Shown in pieces: positions 1 through 5,847 of a DNA stretch of 11,760 bases. This stretch comes from Solirubrobacteraceae bacterium (GTDB lineage: Bacteria; Actinomycetota; Thermoleophilia; Solirubrobacterales; Solirubrobacteraceae). The first letter of the stretch is position 1. The number at the start of each line of letters is the position of its first letter. The stretch is from positions 1 to 11,760 of the forward strand of contig JANJUA010000129.1 of the NCBI GenBank assembly GCA_024710825.1, given 5' to 3'. The translations under genes and the position numbers were made by a program. The notes beneath the pieces were generated by a model, which worked only from the letters and a program-made list of their open reading frames with translations, did no database searches and was not told the DNA's origin.

Positions 1-468
1 CGCATGGCGCCGCAGCCGGCTCGGGGGCAGGGGGCGCAGGAGCAGGTGCACGCCGACGGCCGACGCGCCGCCCGTGTGCATCGCGCTCGTGGCGACGGCC
101 TCGGCCACGACGAGCGCGGCGCGCTCCGGCCACCAGATCGCGACCTCCTTCCAGCCGGGCAGAGTGACGAGCGGGAAGGGCCGCAGCGGCGTGCCCGGCA
201 GCTCCTCCGGCAGGCGGCGGTGCTCGACGCCGAGGCGCCGCGCGACCGCCTCGCAGTCGCGCCCGTGACGGTCGAGGAGCTGGAGCACGCCGGCGGGCTC
301 GCCCAACCCCGCGGCGCGCTCCAGCGCATCCCCGGCGTCCACCGGGTCGACCAGCCACACGCCCCCGTCGACGAGCAGCGCGTGCGACGCACGCGCCATC
401 GGCTCGGCGACGACCCAGCTGAGGCCCAGGGCGTGGTCCTCGACCGCGCCGAGCTCGGGCACGGTCAA
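1..468 (-). CDS. Degenerate metallo-beta-lactamase-like protein (partial, runs off left edge)
   Basis: An open frame of 156 codons reads leftward without a stop and leaves the window, so the C-terminus is missing. The start is taken as TTG at 468-466, whose TTGA overlaps the TGA stop of the upstream cupin gene; a GTG two codons later (462-460) is the alternative. Visible landmarks are an early hydrophobic 'ALLVDGGVWLVDP' segment (about residues 30-42), then 'LLDRHGRDCEAV' (about 65-76), then 'LPGWKEVAIWWPERAALVVAEA' in two strands. The order fits the first half of an MBL-fold domain, with RHGRDC standing where active enzymes have HxHxDH. Most metal-binding histidines are therefore absent, and a hydrolase activity should not be assumed. 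It is probably translated together with the cupin. The function is unknown; the fold assignment is an inference from motif order. Confidence 0.6.
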   Translation of the reverse strand, partial: MTVPELGAVEDHALGLSWVVAEPMARASHALLVDGGVWLVDPVDAGDALERAAGLGEPAGVLQLLDRHGRDCEAVARRLGVEHRRLPEELPGTPLRPFPLVTLPGWKEVAIWWPERAALVVAEAVATSAMHTGGASAVGVHLLLRPLPPSRLRRHA

Positions 469-851
469 CCCCAGAAGTCGTGGATCAGCTCGCCGTCCTT
501 GCCGTCGGTGTTCGGCGCCCCGATGGCGAGCAGCTCGGCCCCCTCCGGGCCGGCCTCCATGCTGCGGGCGACGCTGCCGGGGACGCGGATCGCGTCGAGC
601 GGGCCGAGCTCGACGTCCTCGTCCTCGAGGCGGAAGCGGGCGCTGCCGGAGAGCACGACGTAGACCTCCTCCTGCACGCCGTGGCGGTGGCCGAACGGCA
701 GTCGGAAGTCCGGGCTCAGACGGAACAGGGACAGGCCGGAGCTCTGGAGTCCGAGCGCGGTGCGGGCGAAGCGGGACTCGATCCCCTCCATCCCGCGCTT
801 GGCGGCCTGGTCCTCGACCTCGCCGAGGTTGACGACGGTGTAGTCGGGCAT
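465..851 (-). CDS. Cupin-domain protein
   Basis: A 128-residue single-domain cupin, the normal size for a small one-barrel member. Cupin motif 1 is clear: G54-H55-R-H57 followed by E61/E62 and G69 ('VQEEVYVVLSG'), giving the two histidines and a glutamate that bind a metal. In motif 2 ('DAIRVPGSVARSMEAG', about residues 87-102) the usual histidine is replaced, so only three of four canonical ligands remain. The protein has no signal peptide and is probably cytoplasmic. The ATG at 851 is the start because an upstream extension would run through the leader of the divergent HesB-like gene. The next gene on the strand overlaps it by 4 bases, so the two are likely an operon. Small cupins range from isomerases and dioxygenases to sugar-binding proteins; the substrate cannot be told here. 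Confidence 0.85.
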   Translation of the reverse strand: MPDYTVVNLGEVEDQAAKRGMEGIESRFARTALGLQSSGLSLFRLSPDFRLPFGHRHGVQEEVYVVLSGSARFRLEDEDVELGPLDAIRVPGSVARSMEAGPEGAELLAIGAPNTDGKDGELIHDFWG

Positions 852-899
852 GCCCCAATCGTCGCAGCCTGCGCGCGCCCCGTACAGGATCGCTACGGT

Positions 900-913
900 G
901 GGACCTCGGTCCC
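900..913 (+). other. Short hairpin upstream of the HesB-like gene
   Basis: A perfect inverted repeat, GGGACC-TC-GGTCCC, which in RNA would be a 5-bp stem with a CTCG loop. It ends 4 bases before the Shine-Dalgarno sequence at 918-925. A TANNNT hexamer (TACGGT, 894-899) sits directly before it and might be a -10 box. If so, only part of the hairpin would be transcribed, and the repeat could be an operator instead. Weak evidence. Confidence 0.25.
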
Positions 914-917
914 CGAT

Positions 918-925
918 GGAAGGAG
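918..925 (+). promoter_or_regulatory. Strong Shine-Dalgarno sequence that fixes the HesB-like start
   Basis: GGAAGGAG lies 8 bases before GTG 934. It selects this GTG over an in-frame ATG at 916, which is too close to have its own site, and over an upstream start at 850 that would overlap the divergent cupin start. Confidence 0.75.
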
Positions 926-933
926 TGAGACTC

Positions 934-1221
934 GTGCTCACGATCACCCCGACCGCAGCCGAGGCACTCGACACGATCGTCGCCTCGGTCCCCGACGCAC
1001 CGGAGAGCGCAGGCCTGCGCATCGCCCACGGACCGGGACAGGACGGCTCGCCGGGACTCACCCTGCAGCTCACGGCCGAGCCGGCGCCCGGCGACCAGAT
1101 CGTCGACGGCCAGCCCGTGCCGATCTTCGTCGACGCCGACGTCGTGGACGAGCTCGACGACAAGGTCCTCGACGCGCAGATCGACGGCGACCGCGTGGGC
1201 TTCACGCTCGCGCCGGCCTGA
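934..1221 (+). CDS. HesB/IscA-like domain protein lacking the cluster-binding cysteines
   Basis: A 95-residue protein starting at GTG 934 behind a near-perfect Shine-Dalgarno sequence. The order 'LTITPTAAEALDTIV' (2-16), 'AGLRIAHG' (26-33), 'LTLQLTAEPAPGDQIVDGQPVPIFVDADVVDELDDKVLDAQ' (42-82) and a C-terminal strand 'RVGFTLAPA' follows the HesB/IscA (Fe-S biosynthesis) fold. A-type carriers use one internal cysteine and a C-terminal CxC. This protein contains no cysteine, so it cannot carry a cluster in the usual way. Actinobacteria commonly encode such short Cys-less relatives, often labelled 'adhesin' or 'iron-sulfur cluster biosynthesis family protein', and their role is not known. It is monocistronic, followed after 11 bases by a hairpin. 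Confidence 0.8.
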   Translation: MLTITPTAAEALDTIVASVPDAPESAGLRIAHGPGQDGSPGLTLQLTAEPAPGDQIVDGQPVPIFVDADVVDELDDKVLDAQIDGDRVGFTLAPA

Positions 1222-1232
1222 CCGATGCGCCC

Positions 1233-1251
1233 CCCGGCCCGCATGGCCGGG
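1233..1251 (+). terminator. GC-rich hairpin after the HesB-like gene, possible terminator
   Basis: A perfect 7-bp stem CCCGGCC/GGCCGGG with loop CGCAT begins 12 bases past the HesB-like stop codon. No run of T follows. In high-GC actinobacteria such hairpins without a U-tract are candidate terminators, but they may instead only protect the 3' end. The same stem occurs at 8862-8878. Confidence 0.45.
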
Positions 1252-1288
1252 CGGCCGTGGTCACGGAGGACCGCTGTGACCCACCCGG

Positions 1289-1294
1289 CATGAT
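1289..1294 (+). promoter_or_regulatory. Possible -10 box of the CocE-family gene
   Basis: CATGAT lies 6 bases before GTG 1301, and no Shine-Dalgarno sequence stands at a useful distance. The position fits a leaderless transcript starting at or next to the GTG. The same spacing pattern recurs at other first genes in the window. No convincing -35 is seen. Confidence 0.35.
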
Positions 1295-1300
1295 GTCCCG

Positions 1301-2932
1301 GTGACGCTGCTCTCCGAGATCGCGGGGCGGTCGCTGCGGCTGCCTCGGCCGCTGACCCGCGACCTGCTCGTCGAGCGCGACCTGCCGGCCACGATGGACG
1401 ACGGCGCGGTGCTCTTGGCCGACAGGTACGCGCCGCACGTCGCGGGCATGGCGCTCCCACCGGTGGTGCTGGTCCGCGGCCCGTACGGACGGCGCGGGTT
1501 CTTCGGCCTGGTCTACGGGCGGCTGCTCGCCGAGCGCGGCTTCCAGGTCGTCATGCAGAGCGTCCGCGGGACGTTCGGCTCGGGCGGGACGTTCAGGCCG
1601 TTCGACGAGCGGGCCGACGGGCTCGCCACGCTGCGCTGGCTGCGCGAGCAGCCCTGGTGCGAAGGGCCGATCGGCATGGTCGGCTCGAGCTACATGGGCC
1701 TCACCCAGTGGGCGGTGGCCTCGGCGGCGGGCGACGCGCTCGGCGCGCTCGCCCCGTCGATCACCGCGTCGCAGTTCCACGGGCAGGCGTACGCGGGCGG
1801 CTCGGTCGCCCTCGACACCGCGCTGTCGTGGACGTACATCATCGCCGCGCAGGAGCGCCGGCTGGCCCCGCTGCGCATGATCCTCGGGCTGCGGCGTCGG
1901 CTGCCGCGCGCGCTCTCCGAGCTGCCGCTGGGGGAGCTCGACGCGCTGATCGCGGGCGAGGAGGTGGCCTTCTTCCAGGAGTGGTTCGAGCAGACCGCGC
2001 CCGACGACCCGTACTGGGCGTCGCGCGACTTCTCCGCCGACATCGGGGCGGTGACCGCGCCCGTGCAGCTCGTCGGCGGCTGGCACGACATCTTCCTGCC
2101 GTGGATGCTCACCGACTACCGCGCGCTGCGCGAGGCCGGGCGCCCGACGCAGCTCGTCATCGGACCGTGGGCGCACACGTCGCCGGGGCTGTTGGCGTCG
2201 AGCATGCGCGAGTCGCTCGCCTGGCTGCGCGCCCATCTGCTCGGCGACCGACGGCTGCTGCACGACGCGCCGGTGCGGGTGTGGGTGGGCGGGGAGGGTC
2301 GCTGGCGCGAGCTGGACCGGTGGCCGCCCGCGGGCGCGCGCGCGCTGACGCTGCACCTCCAGCCGGGCGGCGGGCTCGCGGAGCATGCGCCGGCCGCCGC
2401 CGCCCCGCCCGATCGCTTCCGCTACGACCCGGCCGACCCGACGCCCGCGCTCGGCGGGCCGGTGCTGCTCGACCGCGCCCCGGTGGCCGACAACCGCCCG
2501 CTGGAGGCGCGTCCCGACGTCCTGACCTACACGACCGAGCCGTTGGAGGACGACGTGGTGGCGATCGGCGACGTGGAGGCGGAGATCCGCTTCCGCTCGT
2601 CGCTGGGGCACACGGACGTCTTCGTCCGCGTCTGCGACGTCCTGCCGTCGGGGCCGTCTCTGAACGTCTGCGACGCGCTGTTGCGCCTGACCCCGGACGA
2701 GCCGCCGGTAGAGGCGGACGGCAGCCGCGTCGTGCGCTTCCCGCTGTGGCCGACGGCGCACCGCTTCGCCCGCGGCCATCGCATCCGCGTCCAGGTCTCC
2801 AGCGGCGCGCACCCTCGCTACGCCCGCAACCCGGGCACGGGCGACGACCTCAGGACGGGCACGGAGCTGCGGTCGGCCGAGCAGGAGGTGCTGCACCCGT
2901 CGGCCGTGCGGCTGACGGTGCTCGACGGCTGA
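1301..2932 (+). CDS. CocE/NonD family alpha/beta hydrolase (peptidase S15-like)
   Basis: A 543-residue serine hydrolase of the CocE/NonD (X-Pro dipeptidyl-peptidase S15) family; cocaine esterase and glutaryl-7-ACA acylase are characterised relatives. The N-terminal '[20 protein letters not shown]' strand pair (about 26-45) and 'RGPYGRRG' (59-66) are typical. The triad is complete: nucleophile S130 in GSSYMG (128-133), acid D263 in GGWHDIF, and H292 in [10 protein letters not shown]. The C-terminal half (about 330-543) is the family's jelly-roll domain, with '[11 protein letters not shown]' and '[21 protein letters not shown]'. The length matches full-length members. No signal peptide is visible, so it is probably cytoplasmic. 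The substrate (an ester or amide) cannot be assigned. The gene starts with GTG and its stop is one base from the stop of the convergent thioesterase gene. Confidence 0.92.
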   Translation: MTLLSEIAGRSLRLPRPLTRDLLVERDLPATMDDGAVLLADRYAPHVAGMALPPVVLVRGPYGRRGFFGLVYGRLLAERGFQVVMQSVRGTFGSGGTFRPFDERADGLATLRWLREQPWCEGPIGMVGSSYMGLTQWAVASAAGDALGALAPSITASQFHGQAYAGGSVALDTALSWTYIIAAQERRLAPLRMILGLRRRLPRALSELPLGELDALIAGEEVAFFQEWFEQTAPDDPYWASRDFSADIGAVTAPVQLVGGWHDIFLPWMLTDYRALREAGRPTQLVIGPWAHTSPGLLASSMRESLAWLRAHLLGDRRLLHDAPVRVWVGGEGRWRELDRWPPAGARALTLHLQPGGGLAEHAPAAAAPPDRFRYDPADPTPALGGPVLLDRAPVADNRPLEARPDVLTYTTEPLEDDVVAIGDVEAEIRFRSSLGHTDVFVRVCDVLPSGPSLNVCDALLRLTPDEPPVEADGSRVVRFPLWPTAHRFARGHRIRVQVSSGAHPRYARNPGTGDDLRTGTELRSAEQEVLHPSAVRLTVLDG

Positions 2933-2945
2933 TCTAGGCGACGAG
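2921..2945. terminator. Hairpin spanning both stop codons of the CocE/thioesterase junction
   Basis: CTCGACG (2921-2927) pairs with CGACGAG (2939-2945) with one A-A mismatch. The 11-base loop holds most of the TGA of one gene and the whole TAG of the other. It is a candidate bidirectional terminator without U-tracts. A short stem in GC-rich DNA can arise by chance. Confidence 0.3.
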
Positions 2946-3335
2946 GCGCCGGAGGGCCGCGCGGATCGGGTCGGGGATCGGCGTCGGGCGGCGCGCGGCG
3001 CGGTCGACGAAGACGTGCACGAACCAGCCGGTGGCGGCGGGCTCGTCGCGGCCCTCGCCGTAGAGGGCGATCTCGTAGCGGACGCTGCTGCGCCCGAGGT
3101 CCGCCACGGACAGCTCGGCCCGGACGGTCTCGGGGAACGTCAGCTCGGCGGCGTAGGAGCAGTGCGACTCGGCGCAGACGCCGATCGCCTCGCCGCGGTG
3201 GATGTCCAGGCCGCCCTCGCGGACGAGGAACGTGTTGATGGCGGTGTCGAAGAAGGCGTAGTAGTCGGCGTTGTTGACGTGCCCGTAGACGTCGTTGTCG
3301 TGCCAGCGCGTCGGGATGAGCAGCTCGTAGGCCAC
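2934..3335 (-). CDS. Acyl-CoA thioesterase, 4HBT/YbgC-type hotdog fold
   Basis: A 133-residue single hotdog domain, the usual size for this family, which cleaves acyl-CoA to free acid and CoA. The hallmark segment is at residues 10-26: '[17 protein letters not shown]', with D15 at the catalytic acid position and the helix-starting GHVNN. It is followed by '[26 protein letters not shown]' and '[13 protein letters not shown]', the expected central strands. No signal peptide; cytoplasmic. The start is GTG 3335. There is no Shine-Dalgarno sequence, but TAGAAC lies 7 bases upstream, a degenerate version of the -10-like box seen elsewhere. The acyl substrate is not predictable. It is divergent from RNase HI over 62 bases and convergent with the CocE-family gene. 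Confidence 0.9.
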   Translation of the reverse strand: MAYELLIPTRWHDNDVYGHVNNADYYAFFDTAINTFLVREGGLDIHRGEAIGVCAESHCSYAAELTFPETVRAELSVADLGRSSVRYEIALYGEGRDEPAATGWFVHVFVDRAARRPTPIPDPIRAALRRLVA

Positions 3336-3381
3336 GGCGGTGGTTCTAGCGCAATCGCCGCGTGCCGTCGGGCCGGGCTCG

Positions 3382-3387
3382 TAGGAT
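3382..3387 (+). promoter_or_regulatory. Possible -10 box of the RNase HI gene (leaderless)
   Basis: TAGGAT ends 10 bases before ATG 3398, and no Shine-Dalgarno sequence precedes that ATG. This supports 3398 as the start and a very short or absent leader. An in-frame GTG at 3362 lies upstream of this box and would not be transcribed from it. Confidence 0.4.
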
Positions 3388-3397
3388 CTCCCGCCAC

Positions 3398-3907
3398 ATG
3401 CCGCCCGTACGTCGCCGCCGCCCCGCGTTGAGGGAGCTTCCGTTCGAGCCCCTCGAGGGCGAGATCGTGATCTGGACCGACGGCGCCTGCCGTGGCAACC
3501 CGGGGCCGGGCGGCTGGGCGGCGATCGTGGTGCCGCCGTCGGCGGAGGACGCGGCCGTCGAGATAACGGGCGGCGATCCGCACACGACGAACAACCGCAT
3601 GGAGTACACGGCGGCGCTCCAGGGCCTGCGCTCGCTGCCGGCCGACAGCCGCGTCTGCATCGTCACCGACTCGCGGCTGCTGCTGGACTCGATGACCAAG
3701 TGGATCGCCGGCTGGAAGCGCAAGGGCTGGAAGACCGCGAGCGGCGACCCGGTGAAGAACCAGGATCTCGTGATGGCGCTCGAGGCCGAGATCGCCCGCC
3801 ACGAGCAGGTGCGCTGGCACTGGGTCAAGGGCCACGAGGTGGGCGCGCACAGGAAGCTCAACAACCGCGCCGACCGGCTTGCGGTCGAGGCGTCGCACGC
3901 CGCCTGA
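3398..3907 (+). CDS. rnhA: Ribonuclease HI
   Basis: A 169-residue enzyme that cuts the RNA strand of RNA-DNA hybrids, acting on R-loops and leftover primers in the cytoplasm. All four acidic catalytic residues are present: D28 in 'WTDGACRGNPGPGGW', E69 in 'NNRMEYTAAL', D91 in 'IVTDSRLL', and D159 in 'NNRADRLA'. The assisting histidine is H146 in 'WVKGHEVG'. The basic handle 'KWIAGWKRKGWKTASGDPVKNQDL' places it with the type I bacterial enzymes. It is slightly longer than the 155-residue E. coli protein because of an Arg/Pro-rich N-terminal tail of about 22 residues. ATG 3398 is preferred over GTG 3362 because of the -10-like TAGGAT between them. It is convergent with the RF3 gene, 9 bases apart. 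Confidence 0.95.
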   Translation: MPPVRRRRPALRELPFEPLEGEIVIWTDGACRGNPGPGGWAAIVVPPSAEDAAVEITGGDPHTTNNRMEYTAALQGLRSLPADSRVCIVTDSRLLLDSMTKWIAGWKRKGWKTASGDPVKNQDLVMALEAEIARHEQVRWHWVKGHEVGAHRKLNNRADRLAVEASHAA

Positions 3908-3935
3908 GCCCCGCCCTCAGCGCGTCAGCAGGCGG
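3900..3935. terminator. Hairpin across the rnhA/prfC convergent stops
   Basis: CCGCCTG (3900-3906) and CAGGCGG (3929-3935) are perfect 7-base complementary arms around both stop codons. A nested alternative, CTGAG (3904-3908) with CTCAG (3916-3920) and a 7-base loop, uses the two stop codons themselves as stem. It is a possible two-way terminator; there is no U-tract. Confidence 0.3.
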
Positions 3936-5491
3936 TCCAGCCGGACGTCGGGATGGTCCGCCGCGAAGCGCTCGAGCATGTAGTCGCTGGTGAACAGCGC
4001 CATCAGCTCGCCGTCGCTGCGGTAGAGCAGGTCGGCGAACGAGCTGCGGCGCACCACCTCCGCTCCCGGCTCGTCGGTGAGCCGCGCGGCGACCCAGCTG
4101 GTCGCGTCCAGGCCGACCGGCACGCCGAACTCCCGGTCGAGCCGGTCGACGGCGACCTCGAACTGGAGCGGTCCGACCCCGGCCAGCACCGGCGTGGGGT
4201 CGGCGGTCGGGTCGCGGCGCAGGAGATGGACGACCCCCTCCTCGGCGAGCTGCGCCAGCCCGCGCTGGAACTGCTTGTGGCGCGAGCTGTCGCGGTTGCG
4301 CACGGTGACGAAGTGCTCCGGCGCGAGCGTCGGGATCGGCTCGAAGCGCACCGGCGGGTCGAGGTGCAGAGTGTCGCCGACGCGCAGGTCGGCGGCGTTG
4401 ACGACGCCGAGCACGTCGCCCGGGTAGGCGTCGTCGATCACGGCCCGCTCGTCGCCGAACAGCTCGTGGGCGTGCGCCATCGCGAACGGCCTGCCGGTGC
4501 GCGCGTTCGTCGCGCGCATGCCGCGCTCGAAGCGCCCGGAGCAGACGCGCAGAAACGCGACGCGGTCGCGGTGGCGCGGGTCCATGTTCGCCTGGACCTT
4601 GAAGACCAGCGCGCTGAACGGCGCGTCGAGCGGACGCGGCTCGCCGCCCGTCGTCGGGCGCGGCTTCGGCGACGGCGCGAGCTCCAGCAGCGCGTCGAGC
4701 AGCAGCCCGACGCCGAAGTTCGACACGGCCGAGCCGAAGAACACCGGGGTGGCGCGGCCGACGGCGAACGCCTCCAGGTCCAGCTCCGGCGCCACGGCGT
4801 CGAGCAGCTCGAGCTCCTCGGCGGCGGCCGGCCAGGCGTCCGCCTCGGCCGCGGCGGCCTGCTCGGCCGACAGGATCTCCTCCGCGGCGCGCGTCGCGCC
4901 GCGGGCCGTGCGGGTGAAGCGGTGAAACGTCTCCCGGCGCCGGTCGACGACCCCGCGGAAGTCGCCGGGGATGCCGACCGGCCACACGAGCGGATGGGGC
5001 GCGAGGCCGAGCACCGACTCGATGTGGTCGAGCATCTCCAGCGGCTCCAGGCCCGGCCGGTCGTACTTGTTGACGAACGTCAGCAGCGGGATCCCGCGCG
5101 CCTGGGCGACCTCGAACAGGCGCAGGGTCTGGGCCTCCACGCCGCGCGCCGCGTCGAGCAGCATCACCGCGCAGTCGGCCGCCGCGAGCACCCGCAGCGT
5201 GTCCTCGGAGAAGTCGTGGTGCCCGGGCGTGTCGAGCAGGTTCACGATGGCGTCGCGGTAGGCGAAGCGCAGGACCGTGCTGGTCACTGAGATGCCGCGC
5301 TGGCGCTCGATCTCCATCCAGTCCGAGGTCGCCGCCCGGCGGCCCTTGCGCGCGGCGCCCACGGCGCCCGCCTCGGTGACCGCGCCCCCGTAGAGGAGCA
5401 GCTTCTCCGTCAGCGTCGTCTTGCCGGCGTCCGGGTGGGAGATGATCGCGAACGTCCGCCGCCGCGCCGCCTCCTCGAGGATCGCGCTCAT
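3917..5491 (-). CDS. prfC: Peptide chain release factor 3 (RF3)
   Basis: A 524-residue translational GTPase that recycles RF1/RF2 from the ribosome after peptide release. The length is close to the 529 residues of E. coli RF3. The G motifs are in order: P-loop 'SHPDAGKTT' (18-26), switch I 'RGISVTSTV' (65-73), G3 'DTPGHHDFSEDT' (87-98), G4 'NKYD' (141-144) and G5 'GSA' (253-255). 'SHPDAGKTT' and 'DTPGHxDFSEDT' are diagnostic for RF3 against EF-G. Domain II follows from about residue 290 ('PFSALVFKVQANMDPRHRDRVAFLRVCSG') and domain III after about 390 ('HFVTVRNRDSSRHKQFQRGLAQLAEEGVV'). ATG 5491 overlaps the MerR stop by ATGA, so it is the last gene of a SulP-MerR-RF3 operon and is likely translationally coupled to MerR. 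Confidence 0.95.
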   Translation of the reverse strand: MSAILEEAARRRTFAIISHPDAGKTTLTEKLLLYGGAVTEAGAVGAARKGRRAATSDWMEIERQRGISVTSTVLRFAYRDAIVNLLDTPGHHDFSEDTLRVLAAADCAVMLLDAARGVEAQTLRLFEVAQARGIPLLTFVNKYDRPGLEPLEMLDHIESVLGLAPHPLVWPVGIPGDFRGVVDRRRETFHRFTRTARGATRAAEEILSAEQAAAAEADAWPAAAEELELLDAVAPELDLEAFAVGRATPVFFGSAVSNFGVGLLLDALLELAPSPKPRPTTGGEPRPLDAPFSALVFKVQANMDPRHRDRVAFLRVCSGRFERGMRATNARTGRPFAMAHAHELFGDERAVIDDAYPGDVLGVVNAADLRVGDTLHLDPPVRFEPIPTLAPEHFVTVRNRDSSRHKQFQRGLAQLAEEGVVHLLRRDPTADPTPVLAGVGPLQFEVAVDRLDREFGVPVGLDATSWVAARLTDEPGAEVVRRSSFADLLYRSDGELMALFTSDYMLERFAADHPDVRLDRLLTR

Positions 5492-5847
5492 CGGATCGCC
5501 TCCCGCAGCGTCGCCGCGAACGCCTCCGCGCGGGCGAGCTGCTCGCGCAGCTCGGCGCAGCGGCGCGCCGCGTCCTCGGCGAACGCCTCCAGCCGCGCGG
5601 CGGAGACCGCGTCGCCGCCGTCGCGCGCGTCGAGCAGATCGCGCATCTCCTGCACGCTGAAGCCGAGCGGCTTCATGTGCTTGATGAGCTCGAGCCGGTC
5701 GACCTGCGCCTCGGCGTAGAGGCGGAAGCCGCCGTCGCTGCGGCGCTCCGGCTCGACGAGGCCCATCTCCTCGTAGTAGCGGACGGTGCGCAGCGAGAGG
5801 CCCACGTGCTCGGCGACCTCGCCGATCTTCAGCAGTGCGGCGTTCAT
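5488..5847 (-). CDS. MerR-family transcriptional regulator
   Basis: A 119-residue DNA-binding regulator. The N-terminal winged helix-turn-helix is plain: 'KIGEVAEHVGLSLRTVRYYEEMGLVEPERRSDGGFRLY' (7-44), then 'LELIKHMKPLGFSVQEMRDLLD' (53-74). A long amphipathic helix (about 80-117) would make the antiparallel dimer coiled coil. The protein has no cysteine and almost no effector domain, so it is not a classic mercury or copper sensor; the signal is unknown. ATG 5847 overlaps the SulP stop (ATGA), and GAAGGAG at 5861-5855 lies 7 bases upstream inside the SulP coding end. It probably controls its own operon; a candidate operator is at 7384-7406. Confidence 0.92.
   Translation of the reverse strand: MNAALLKIGEVAEHVGLSLRTVRYYEEMGLVEPERRSDGGFRLYAEAQVDRLELIKHMKPLGFSVQEMRDLLDARDGGDAVSAARLEAFAEDAARRCAELREQLARAEAFAATLREAIR

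Noticed and set aside
4..663. A 219-codon plus-strand frame at the left end
   Set aside because: Its composition is low-complexity Arg/Ala/Gln. The minus strand carries a cupin and an MBL-like frame with sensible hydrophobic pattern and a stop-start overlap.
852..1460. Upstream extension of the cupin frame by about 200 residues
   Set aside because: The extension is antisense to the HesB-like gene and part of the hydrolase gene, and lacks cupin features. ATG 851 begins the domain properly.
1202..2896. A 564-codon minus-strand open frame opposite the CocE-family gene
   Set aside because: An Arg/Ala/Gln-rich shadow peptide without motifs. The plus strand has a complete hydrolase with its triad; long antisense frames are expected at this GC content.
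3362..3397. Alternative GTG start for RNase HI, 12 codons upstream
   Set aside because: It lies upstream of the TAGGAT box that best explains transcription and has no ribosome binding site. It adds no conserved residues.
3953..5290. A 445-codon plus-strand frame opposite prfC
   Set aside because: A shadow frame with a low-complexity Glu/Arg/Val composition, while RF3 on the other strand has all G motifs.
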